Shown here: positions 1 through 5,257 of the stretch, in pieces
Position numbering within the stretch: position 1 is the first letter of the stretch
Layout: each line of letters begins with the position of its first letter
Assembly: GCA_015058265.1 (NCBI GenBank)
Contig: SVCR01000142.1
Location: 1 to 5,284, forward strand
DNA length: 5,284 bases
Direction: 5' to 3'
Origin: Clostridiales bacterium
GTDB taxonomy: Bacteria > Bacillota_A > Clostridia > Peptostreptococcales > Anaerovoracaceae
Notes under the pieces: model-generated
Database searches by the model: none
What the model was told of the DNA's origin: nothing
What the model saw: only the letters and a program-made list of their open reading frames with translations
Program-made: the position numbers and the translations under genes

Positions 1-366
1 AGCCTGTCAGAAGCGGTATGCGTTTCACGCCACATCCAGGAATTCTGCCTGAGCAAAGGTATCGATACCCGCAGGTCGCACTACGCGGCTCTCGCGGCAG
101 AAGAGATGGTCGTCAATGTTGTCGAGCACGGCTTTGTCAAGGACAATAAAAACCACTCTGTGGATATCAGAGTGGTCTGTAAAAATGATAGTGTTATTAT
201 CAGGATCAAAGATGACTGCCAGCCATTCGACCCGGCGGAGCGCAATCATCTGGCGAAAAACGGCGACGCAGTATCCAACATCGGTATACGCATGGTCTAC
301 TCCATCGCCGAAGAGATCCAGTATCATAACATATTCGGACTTAACGTGCTGACGATCAAGATCTAG
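1..366 (+). CDS. RsbW-like HATPase domain protein, 3' part only
   Basis: The reading frame is open from the first base, so the start lies to the left and 121 residues are visible. They form most of a GHKL (HATPase_c) ATP-binding domain of the anti-sigma-kinase RsbW/SpoIIAB type. The N-box is EEMVVNVVEHG around residues 34-44, with Asn39 as the expected magnesium ligand. The G1 box is KDDCQPFDP at 70-78, where Cys73 stands at the usual glycine position. A G2-like NIGIRMV lies at 93-99, and a closing beta strand ends the protein. Known members bind ATP and either phosphorylate or hold a partner such as an STAS anti-anti-sigma factor. Similar C-terminal domains are also found fused to larger membrane or signalling proteins, so the missing N-terminus could change the role. 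The TAG stop at 364-366 interlocks with the stop of the convergent phosphatase gene. The domain call is firm and the partner is unknown. Confidence 0.85.
   Translation, partial: SLSEAVCVSRHIQEFCLSKGIDTRRSHYAALAAEEMVVNVVEHGFVKDNKNHSVDIRVVCKNDSVIIRIKDDCQPFDPAERNHLAKNGDAVSNIGIRMVYSIAEEIQYHNIFGLNVLTIKI
363..366. other. Interlocked convergent stop codons (CTAG)
   Basis: The palindrome CTAG provides TAG for the + strand HATPase gene (364-366) and TAG for the - strand phosphatase gene (365-363). The two coding regions therefore overlap tail to tail, with no intergenic space for a conventional terminator. This is read directly from the sequence. Confidence 0.95.
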
Positions 367-1112
367 TCATGTCTGCTCTCGTCTTCGTAGCATTCGCAGA
401 ATCTTGCTGCGAATGATGGTTCTTCATCGTGCTCATCCAGGTGTGTGATCTCGCCGAATGAGAGTATCCTGAAGGCTGCGATTCCTTTTCTTCGCTCCTC
501 GGTCACTACTGTCGTCACTGAGGAGGGCTGTGCGCAGAACCCCTGCCAGATCGGCGACGGCGCTACGCCGAGCAGATGGCTGATCAGCACGCCCTCGATG
601 CCAAAGTGGCAGAAGAACACCAGTGTATCGTGGTTCGAACGCTCGGCTCTATAGTAATTCCCTTCTCGTCTGTATCCGTGCTGCGCCAGCAATTCGTCGA
701 ATTGATCGGCCACTTTGCGGTATTCCTCTCCGACGTTGCCGGCGGCCATTCGCTCATTCTCGCCCCAGTGATCCACATCAAATAGGCGCGGATCCTTCAT
801 CCAGTCAGCCGGCAGCCAGTCCCAGGCTATACGCTTCCTGGTCTTGTCATCCGGTCTGTCTATGAAGATATCGAACTCCCTCAGCCACGGCTTAACTTCG
901 GCTGAGCACCCTAACTTGCGGAGCGTATCAGCAGCGGTATCCTGCGCCCTGCCCAGAGGCGACATGTAGAAGTACGTCTTGCCGTCCCTGTTGCTTTGGT
1001 CCAGCTTCCTGACCAGCATCTCCGAGAGGTATTCGGCTTCGCGCCAGCCCTTCTCGGTCAATGAATCTATTGTATAGTCCGGTTCACCATGTCTTATGAT
1101 CAACAGTCTCAT
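363..1112 (-). CDS. Histidine phosphatase family protein (phosphoglycerate mutase-like)
   Basis: This 249-residue protein belongs to the histidine phosphatase superfamily, which transfers phosphate through a phosphohistidine intermediate. The N-terminal RHGE motif supplies nucleophile His8 with Arg7. SPLGRAQDTA at 51-60 supplies the second phosphate-binding Arg55. LREF at 77-80 gives the likely acid Glu79, and FFCHFG at 167-171 gives the second catalytic His169. All four catalytic positions are present, so it is probably active. The substrate cannot be read from sequence; the insert at about 85-160 is where specificity would be expected. The C-terminus (SFAARFCECY, then DESRHD) resembles clostridial members I recall. 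The ATG at 1112 has GGAG seven bases upstream. It is the last gene of the - strand run, 93 bases after the coiled-coil gene, and its TAG stop shares bases with the stop of the opposing gene. Confidence 0.93.
   Translation of the reverse strand: MRLLIIRHGEPDYTIDSLTEKGWREAEYLSEMLVRKLDQSNRDGKTYFYMSPLGRAQDTAADTLRKLGCSAEVKPWLREFDIFIDRPDDKTRKRIAWDWLPADWMKDPRLFDVDHWGENERMAAGNVGEEYRKVADQFDELLAQHGYRREGNYYRAERSNHDTLVFFCHFGIEGVLISHLLGVAPSPIWQGFCAQPSSVTTVVTEERRKGIAAFRILSFGEITHLDEHDEEPSFAARFCECYEDESRHD
391..415. repeat. Perfect 9-bp inverted repeat, terminator-like hairpin
   Basis: CATTCGCAG at 391-399 is exactly complementary in reverse to CTGCGAATG at 407-415, leaving a 7-base loop. It starts 25 bases after the stop of the + strand HATPase gene, which is where a terminator would be expected, but it lies inside the last codons of the phosphatase gene (residues FAARFCE region). 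On the + strand it is followed by ATGGTTCTTC, not by a clean T tract. A classical intrinsic terminator is therefore uncertain; it could instead protect the 3' end, or be chance. Confidence 0.4.
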
Positions 1113-1119
1113 TAGTGAT

Positions 1120-1123
1120 CTCC
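1120..1123 (-). promoter_or_regulatory. Ribosome binding site of the histidine phosphatase gene
   Basis: GGAG on the - strand lies seven bases before the ATG at 1112. This supports the start that places the RHGE motif directly at the N-terminus, as is usual in the family. Confidence 0.7.
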
Positions 1124-1205
1124 ATTTCAGTCTTGTAATTAGTTATCTCAGTCCCTGTTCTATTACGTCAGGCCTCTATTCTGTCTGCATCGTTGCCTGC
1201 GTATA

Positions 1206-2150
1206 TCACAGCTTCACATCGAAATCCGAATTCGTCAGTCCTGCTATCGCGAACATCGTCTGCAGGGCTTTCATCTCTGAATAGAGCTCCAGCATGTCCT
1301 TCTCGAACAGACTGGCCAGGATGTTGTCATATACCTCGTTAGACTTATCTATTGCAGCCAAAGCATCCGTTCTCAGCTGATCGATCTTCTCCGCCGGGAT
1401 AGCTTCGCTGAATATGTCTCTGTAGTGAGCTATCATCGCCCGGGTCTTAGGCATATACACATTGTCCAGTTTGTCGATAGTCGAGCGGATATGCGCTGAT
1501 GTGTCGTCGGCATCGGATAGCTGTTCTGCTTTCTCCCTGACCTTGTCCATTCGGCGCTCAAGACCGGAGAGCGATCTCTCGATCAGCTCGCGATTGGCCT
1601 CTATCACTTCTGCTTTGGCCCTGTTTGCGTCATCGATCATCTGCTGCACTTCGGCTATCTTGCGCTCTGCGGCTGCTTTGAGCTCATACGCGATCCTGCG
1701 CTCTTCAGTGGCTTCCGCCTTCATTGCGCGGGCCTGTTCAAGCAGAACCCTGGCTTCAGATCTCACCTTCTCGAGGTCCTCTTCCTGCTGCTTCTCTTCT
1801 TCGATCGCCTCGCGGTATTTCTCCGCGAGATCACCCGTTGCCGGTCCGAGGACTGTGTTGAGACCGACTCCGCCGAACGGATACTCGGCCTTTGAGTAGT
1901 AGCCGACGCTGTCGACAGTGACGACTTTGGTTTCGCCGCGCACGCTGACTTTGACCAGGTCTCCCGGCTTATAGACATCGTCCTTGCTGATATAGCAATA
2001 GGTGCTGCCGTTGTAATTGAATTTCACATTGAGCACGACAATATCCCCGCGTCGATACTCCTTTCTCGGAGGATTCCTGCGGAGGATATCTGCGAAAGCT
2101 TCGTGCCTCGTCCAGCCCCTGCCAATGTAGTTGTTATATGTATCCGCCAT
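1206..2150 (-). CDS. Coiled-coil protein with beta-rich N-terminal domain and XpaC-like C-terminus
   Basis: This 314-residue protein has three parts and no predicted signal peptide or membrane segment. Residues 1-30 are a short helical lead. Residues 31-104 are beta-rich with a GDIVVLNV and GDLVKVSV repeat-like pattern (35-42, 63-70), followed by VTVDSVGYYSKAEYPFGG. They resemble a small barrel domain I recall from clostridial hypothetical proteins. Residues 107-215 are an Ala/Glu/Lys/Arg-rich coiled coil. Residues 225-305 match what I remember of the XpaC family (5-bromo-4-chloroindolyl phosphate hydrolysis protein, PF10112): YMPKTRAMIAHY near the start, EVYDNILASLFEKDMLE in the middle and ALQTMFAIAGL near the end. 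XpaC proteins are often encoded beside TelA-type tellurite-resistance proteins and have no well-defined enzyme activity. An open frame extends upstream to 2261, but it overlaps the flavodoxin gene. The ATG at 2150, 20 bases after that gene's stop and behind AGGA, is preferred. Confidence 0.8.
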   Translation of the reverse strand: MADTYNNYIGRGWTRHEAFADILRRNPPRKEYRRGDIVVLNVKFNYNGSTYCYISKDDVYKPGDLVKVSVRGETKVVTVDSVGYYSKAEYPFGGVGLNTVLGPATGDLAEKYREAIEEEKQQEEDLEKVRSEARVLLEQARAMKAEATEERRIAYELKAAAERKIAEVQQMIDDANRAKAEVIEANRELIERSLSGLERRMDKVREKAEQLSDADDTSAHIRSTIDKLDNVYMPKTRAMIAHYRDIFSEAIPAEKIDQLRTDALAAIDKSNEVYDNILASLFEKDMLELYSEMKALQTMFAIAGLTNSDFDVKL

Positions 2151-2158
2151 TCTCAATG

Positions 2159-2162
2159 TCCT
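2159..2162 (-). promoter_or_regulatory. Ribosome binding site deciding the coiled-coil gene start
   Basis: AGGA on the - strand lies eight bases before the ATG at 2150, in the 20-base gap after the flavodoxin-like gene. It favours this start over the longer open frame beginning at 2261, whose extra 37 residues are only the flavodoxin coding sequence read out of frame. Confidence 0.65.
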
Positions 2163-2170
2163 GTTTAGTA

Positions 2171-2638
2171 CTATAGGCTCCGTACAAAGTTCCGGATCTC
2201 CCTCTCCGGGTCGTGGTCCTTCGTCTGTACCGAGAGGTATCCCTTCGGATCGGTCACGCAATGCTGATATATCTTGCGTATCGCTTTATCGTAATTCGTG
2301 CCGGCCATATGTGTTATCACCAGATACAGGTCTCCATTGAATTTGTGACTGAACTGCTGCAGGAAAGCCTTTCCTACAACGCATGGAGCCTCAGCCCAGA
2401 CAGGCATTCCAACGATCACTCGGTCGTATGATTCCCAGTCAGGCTCCTCTCCGATGATGTGCACCTCCGGCAGCGGCCTTACTGAATCAATGCAGCTCAT
2501 GATGTATCCCTTGATACCACTGCGGTTCTTGCCGTCAGTATATTCATACATATCCGCATTCGTCAGCATCGCTATCCTGCGCATGATAACTCTTGTTAGA
2601 TTAGTTCTACTGTAATACAGACATAATGTTTTCTTCAT
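2171..2638 (-). CDS. Flavodoxin-like protein
   Basis: The 155-residue product has the flavodoxin alpha/beta layout. It opens with strand KKTLCLYYS, followed by an FMN-phosphate loop SRTNLTR at about 10-16, which matches the usual S/T-x-T-x-x-T pattern. A second core strand, DRVIVGMPVWAEAP at about 73-86, is the typical segment that packs against the isoalloxazine ring. The third core strand, DLYLVITHMAG, lies near residue 105. The size is normal for this family. These proteins bind FMN and shuttle electrons or reduce small substrates in the cytoplasm; partner and substrate are not evident. The start is ambiguous. AGGAG at 2650-2654 lies 5 bases from a TTG at 2644 and 11 bases from this ATG, so two extra N-terminal residues are possible. 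The gene follows the 55-codon frame by 54 bases and leads the coiled-coil gene by 20. Confidence 0.85.
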   Translation of the reverse strand: MKKTLCLYYSRTNLTRVIMRRIAMLTNADMYEYTDGKNRSGIKGYIMSCIDSVRPLPEVHIIGEEPDWESYDRVIVGMPVWAEAPCVVGKAFLQQFSHKFNGDLYLVITHMAGTNYDKAIRKIYQHCVTDPKGYLSVQTKDHDPEREIRNFVRSL

Positions 2639-2649
2639 GAACAATATTT

Positions 2650-2654
2650 CTCCT
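2650..2654 (-). promoter_or_regulatory. Ribosome binding site with two candidate starts
   Basis: AGGAG on the - strand sits 5 bases from TTG (2644) and 11 bases from ATG (2638). Spacing favours the TTG, while codon preference and the usual family N-terminus favour the ATG. Confidence 0.6.
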
Positions 2655-2692
2655 GTAATCGATTCGGTATTATCCTGCTTCCGGTTTCTATG

Positions 2693-2860
2693 CTATTTCA
2701 CTCCGAGTATCTCTTTCAAATGAGCGGTGTACGTTTGCAGAACCTGCTCAGCAGGACCTTTTCGCTTCTTCTCATATGATTCGAGTTCACGCATGGTCAA
2801 TATCGAACTGAATATCCTTCCCTGGTGAGGAATAGACTGTATCAGCCTGCAACAGATCAC
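2693..2860 (-). CDS. Small 55-residue hypothetical protein, GTG start, coupled to upstream gene
   Basis: I do not recognise this product. The GTG at 2860-2858 overlaps the TGA of the preceding gene (2859-2857) as GTGA, the classic 4-base arrangement for translational coupling. The frame closes with TAG at 2695-2693. The peptide begins VICCRLIQSIPHQGRIFSS and continues through a charged helix, MRELESYEKKRKGPAEQ, to an amphipathic end, HLKEILGVK. Composition looks protein-like: balanced, soluble, with helical periodicity. It fills what would otherwise be an unexplained gap of about 210 bases. No Shine-Dalgarno precedes the GTG, consistent with coupling. An internal ATG at 2794 would give only 33 residues, with AAGGA too far away (about 18 bases) to be convincing. 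It could instead be the degraded 3' remnant of a longer gene. Confidence that it is translated is moderate. Confidence 0.5.
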   Translation of the reverse strand: MICCRLIQSIPHQGRIFSSILTMRELESYEKKRKGPAEQVLQTYTAHLKEILGVK

Positions 2861-3126
2861 TCGTTAATGTTTCTGTACAGATCATTGATCTTGGCTTGTG
2901 CGTGTTCAGCTATATGTTTGTCTCTTATTCTGTCCCGGTCACTCTGGATCGCAAGCATTTCATCCGCAACCTCTTCAAGCGGTCGTTTCCCGTTGCTTCC
3001 GATGTAACTGATCATCCTGTCAGCGGTATAATCAGTACTCATCTCAGTTGCTATGATCCTTGCGAATGCTTCAGGGTAGCCCTTTCTCAGCATCAGCTTG
3101 TATAGTAATTCACTCTTCTCTGTCAT
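2857..3126 (-). CDS. Small helical protein of unknown function
   Basis: This 89-residue protein is predicted to be all alpha-helical and cytoplasmic, with no cysteines. It opens MTEKSELLYKLMLRKGYPEA, continues with ARIIATEMSTDYTADRM and contains PLEEVADEMLAIQSDRDRI. It resembles small uncharacterised clostridial proteins that, as I remember them, begin MTDK and carry the same GYP, TA-RM and DEMLAI-SDR signatures; no biochemical role is known to me. Start choice is uncertain. An ATG at 3168 in the same frame would add 14 residues (MYSKYWFEKRQTAK) and overlap the B3/B4 gene by 11 bases. I prefer 3126 because family-like sequence starts there, although no good Shine-Dalgarno is visible before it. 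The TGA stop forms a GTGA overlap with the next small frame. That tight joint and its position between the B3/B4 and flavodoxin genes suggest it belongs to the same transcript. Confidence 0.8.
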   Translation of the reverse strand: MTEKSELLYKLMLRKGYPEAFARIIATEMSTDYTADRMISYIGSNGKRPLEEVADEMLAIQSDRDRIRDKHIAEHAQAKINDLYRNINE

Positions 3127-3157
3127 CTTTGCAGTCTGTCTTTTTTCAAACCAATAT

Positions 3158-3814
3158 TTAGAATACATGCAGCTCTGTCCCGGCGCTCGGTGCCAGCACT
3201 TTCACATACTGCTCAACCTGCCCGAGATAGCCCCTTAGCATATCAGTCTCCATGCCCGGTGTACCGAATGCGAAGTATAACACATGGCGGCTGCTTTCAT
3301 TCAGGCAAGTACGAGCATCAGCTCCTGCTATCATACTGACAACTATTGACTTATCATCCTTGCAGGTAATATCTCCGGGATAACTATGCACTTCTCCCCC
3401 GTGGATACTCGGAAACGACGTCTTCTCTTTTTCCTTATATATTACAAGGTCTCCTTCGATCATATCCGCATCATGTGAACCGAGAAGACATCTTGTCTTG
3501 AGTTCAGTAAGGAATGCAACGGCATTGGTATACCTTCCTTCAGGGAAAGGCTTGCCCTTAAGGAGGAACGACTCAACCTGCATCATAACAGGACTTGTCT
3601 TCTTGAATTTTCTGAAGTATCTGAAATATGATTCCTGCCGGAACCATGATTCACGATCATATTCCGCACCCTCTTCCCGGATCTTGCTGAGTTCCAGCTC
3701 CTTCATTTTGTTGAAGCTGTCAATATCCCACTGTTCCGGTTCCGGATAACGGACCTCAAGTATCGTCAGGTGGCGATCAGCATCCATTGACTGGTCTAAA
3801 ACTATATTTCTCAT
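3158..3814 (-). CDS. B3/B4 tRNA-editing-like domain protein
   Basis: The 218-residue protein matches the B3/B4 domain (PF03483), which in the beta subunit of phenylalanyl-tRNA synthetase carries the tRNA proofreading site. Visible signatures run in family order: a charged helix with SYFRYFRKFKKTSP at 62-75, the line QVESFLLKGKPFP at 79-91, NAVAFLTELKTRCLLGSHDAD at about 97-117 (cited only as landmarks N97, L105, G112, H114, D115), and IEGDLVIY at 119-126. The C-terminal HVLYFAFGTPG at 177-187 corresponds to the closing strand before the last helices. Stand-alone members are common in bacteria. They may edit misacylated tRNA or bind amino acids, but few have been studied, so the substrate is not assigned. 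No synthetase core or anticodon-binding domain is attached. The ATG at 3814 has GAGGGGG eight bases upstream. It lies 32 bases after the flavoprotein gene. Confidence 0.87.
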   Translation of the reverse strand: MRNIVLDQSMDADRHLTILEVRYPEPEQWDIDSFNKMKELELSKIREEGAEYDRESWFRQESYFRYFRKFKKTSPVMMQVESFLLKGKPFPEGRYTNAVAFLTELKTRCLLGSHDADMIEGDLVIYKEKEKTSFPSIHGGEVHSYPGDITCKDDKSIVVSMIAGADARTCLNESSRHVLYFAFGTPGMETDMLRGYLGQVEQYVKVLAPSAGTELHVF

Positions 3815-3822
3815 GCCCCCAT

Positions 3823-3829
3823 CCCCCTC
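3823..3829 (-). promoter_or_regulatory. Strong ribosome binding site of the B3/B4 gene
   Basis: GAGGGGG on the - strand lies eight bases before the ATG at 3814, inside the 32-base gap after the flavoprotein gene. A second G run (GGGGGC) directly abuts the start codon. There is no room here for an independent promoter outside coding sequence. Confidence 0.65.
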
Positions 3830-3846
3830 TTCATGATTTGATATTT

Positions 3847-4377
3847 CTACAGCGATGCTCCGAATTCCTTCAACTCAGCCAGTTCCTCTTCAGAGACGCC
3901 CGGACCATATCCGTTATGTGTGAATACACCCATATCCTCCAGCTCGAGGTAACCCAGAAAATCACCTTGGAACGAGAACATCGCTCCCTCATACATATCA
4001 GGATCACCGGAACTGAGGAACATCGCGACCTTCCTTAGGTGCTCCGGTTTCTTAGGATATGCAGCTGAATAGAAGCGGTCGATCGTGCACTTCAGCTGAC
4101 CTGACAATCCATGATAGTAGATAGGTGAAGCCAGCACCAGCATTTCCGCATCCTTGAGAAGTTCATAGACCTCCTGCATGTCGTCCTTCTGCACGCACTG
4201 TCCGTTCCCCTTAGTGTGACAGTATTCGCACGCAAGACATCCTGCGATCTTCTTCCTGCATACATCGACTACATCTACTATATTTCCTGCAGATTCTGCA
4301 CCTTCACGAAATGCTGCTATCATCTGCGCCGTATTGCCCTTTGGCCTCGGGCTGCCATTAAGTACCAGAATATTCAT
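3847..4377 (-). CDS. Flavodoxin-family NAD(P)H-dependent reductase / iron-sulfur flavoprotein type
   Basis: This 176-residue protein has the FMN-binding loop NGSPRPKGNT at 7-16 and the second core segment LVLASPIYYHGLSGQLKC at about 80-97. Both are diagnostic of the NADPH-dependent FMN reductase/iron-sulfur flavoprotein branch. A compact cysteine cluster at 47-61 (GCLACEYC, then C61) has the spacing C-x2-C-x2-C-x7-C. This fits the range known for the 4Fe-4S site of Isf proteins from anaerobes. Such proteins bind FMN, sometimes with a cluster, and move electrons to small oxidants or partner proteins in the cytoplasm. Many clostridial homologues keep the cysteines without proof of a bound cluster, so cluster binding is inferred. 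The ATG at 4377 has GAGGGAG nine bases upstream. It stands between the PhzF-family gene (80 bases before) and the B3/B4 gene (32 bases after). Confidence 0.92.
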   Translation of the reverse strand: MNILVLNGSPRPKGNTAQMIAAFREGAESAGNIVDVVDVCRKKIAGCLACEYCHTKGNGQCVQKDDMQEVYELLKDAEMLVLASPIYYHGLSGQLKCTIDRFYSAAYPKKPEHLRKVAMFLSSGDPDMYEGAMFSFQGDFLGYLELEDMGVFTHNGYGPGVSEEELAELKEFGASL

Positions 4378-4386
4378 TCTACTTTA

Positions 4387-4393
4387 CTCCCTC
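4387..4393 (-). promoter_or_regulatory. Ribosome binding site of the flavoprotein gene
   Basis: GAGGGAG on the - strand lies nine bases before the ATG at 4377 and confirms that start. The 80-base gap upstream holds a weak CCGG-AAGG-CCGG self-complementary motif (4429-4440) but no convincing terminator or promoter. Confidence 0.65.
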
Positions 4394-4457
4394 TTATACT
4401 GTACCGACTTCCGCGTATGCATCAGCATCCGGAAGGCCGGTCACTTTCGTTTGTTTC

Positions 4458-5240
4458 TTACAGCTCTGCGTATATTTCTGTTATCGCGACGAGCGCTGCC
4501 TTGCCGCTGATCGATATCCTTCCGTTCCCGCGCATCTCGCAATACAGATGCCCGCCGCGTTTCGACGCCTGATACGCATGTATCTTCGTCTTCCCCAGTT
4601 CCATCGACCAGTAATCCGCGATCTGGCAATGTGCCGATCCGCACACCGGATCCTCCGCTACTGCCAATTTAGGCGCAAAGCTTCTTGACACGCAGTCCGC
4701 GTCCTTACCGAGAGCCGTAGCGTTCTGAAGCCGCCCCTCGATCTTCTTCAGCATCATCTGATCAGGCTGCATATTCCTGACCTGTTCTTCATCATCGAAG
4801 ACACAGATAAGATCCATTCCAAGGACTGCCTTGATAGGCCGGACACCGAAAGCCTTCTCCATATCATCGGTAACCGGGATCTCTTTCAGTTCATAAGTCG
4901 GGAAATCCATCTCGTAAAGGTCGCCGTTCCTCTTCACTGTGAGCAGGCCGCTCAAAGTATTGAAACACACCTCATCGCTTTCCGGCTCATAATGATTCAG
5001 TATCACATATGCAGAAGCCAAAGTCGCATGTCCGCACAGTTCCACCTCGGTTCCCGGCGTGAACCATCTCAGGCGATATCCCTGTTCCTCTTTGACTATA
5101 AATGCTGTCTCAGACAGATTGTTTTCCATCGCCAATTTCATCATAGACTCTTCTGACGGCCAGCTCTCCATCACGCATACTGCCGCAGGATTCCCTGAGA
5201 ACGGCTTCCTTGTGAATGCATCCACTATATACTGTTTCAT
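4458..5240 (-). CDS. PhzF family isomerase-like protein
   Basis: This 260-residue protein has the two-lobed PhzF fold (diaminopimelate-epimerase-like). Motifs in order are DAFTRKPFSGNPAAV at 7-21, NLSETAF at 41-47 with the conserved glutamate at 44 (the catalytic Glu45 in Pseudomonas PhzF), the LCGHATLA loop at 68-75, and EDPVCGSAH at 196-204 in the second lobe. SKRGG follows at 226-230. The glutamate and both glycine-rich loops are intact, so an isomerase-type activity is plausible. There are no other phenazine genes here, and most bacterial relatives of this kind have unknown substrates. Phenazine production should not be inferred. The length is slightly below typical, with a compact central region around 130-180. 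The frame is open to an ATG at 5276, but the ATG at 5240 is preferred because family homology begins there and GGGGAG precedes it. It is the first - strand gene seen; its promoter may lie to the right. Confidence 0.93.
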   Translation of the reverse strand: MKQYIVDAFTRKPFSGNPAAVCVMESWPSEESMMKLAMENNLSETAFIVKEEQGYRLRWFTPGTEVELCGHATLASAYVILNHYEPESDEVCFNTLSGLLTVKRNGDLYEMDFPTYELKEIPVTDDMEKAFGVRPIKAVLGMDLICVFDDEEQVRNMQPDQMMLKKIEGRLQNATALGKDADCVSRSFAPKLAVAEDPVCGSAHCQIADYWSMELGKTKIHAYQASKRGGHLYCEMRGNGRISISGKAALVAITEIYAEL

Positions 5241-5251
5241 TGCTTGCTTCT

Positions 5252-5257
5252 CTCCCC
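5252..5257 (-). promoter_or_regulatory. Ribosome binding site deciding the PhzF-family start
   Basis: GGGGAG on the - strand lies 11 bases before the ATG at 5240. It falls inside the extra 12 codons of the longer frame beginning at 5276, which makes that longer start unlikely. The spacing is somewhat long, and GAGAG just after it may also contribute. Confidence 0.6.

Noticed and set aside
25..327. A 100-codon - strand open frame
   Set aside because: It lies opposite the clear HATPase coding frame, which shows N-box and G1 motifs. The antisense product has no recognisable domain.
1462..1899. A 145-codon + strand open frame
   Set aside because: It is antisense to the coiled-coil gene, and its Ser/Ala/Arg-rich composition is what results from reading Ala/Glu/Arg codons backwards. 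It has no recognisable motif.
2151..2261. N-terminal extension of the coiled-coil protein by 37 residues
   Set aside because: It overlaps the end of the flavodoxin gene in another frame and is low-complexity (Arg/Gly/Pro/Glu). A ribosome binding site and ATG at 2150 explain the start better.
4429..4440. CCGG-AAGG-CCGG as a terminator between the PhzF-family and flavoprotein genes
   Set aside because: The stem is only four base pairs and no T tract follows on the transcribed strand. It is too weak to call.
4216..4572. A 118-codon + strand open frame
   Set aside because: It spans the ends of two well-supported - strand genes and the gap between them, with no motif of its own.
4458..5240. A phenazine biosynthesis locus
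   Set aside because: Only a PhzF-fold protein is present. No PhzA/B, D, E or G genes are visible, and most PhzF relatives act elsewhere.
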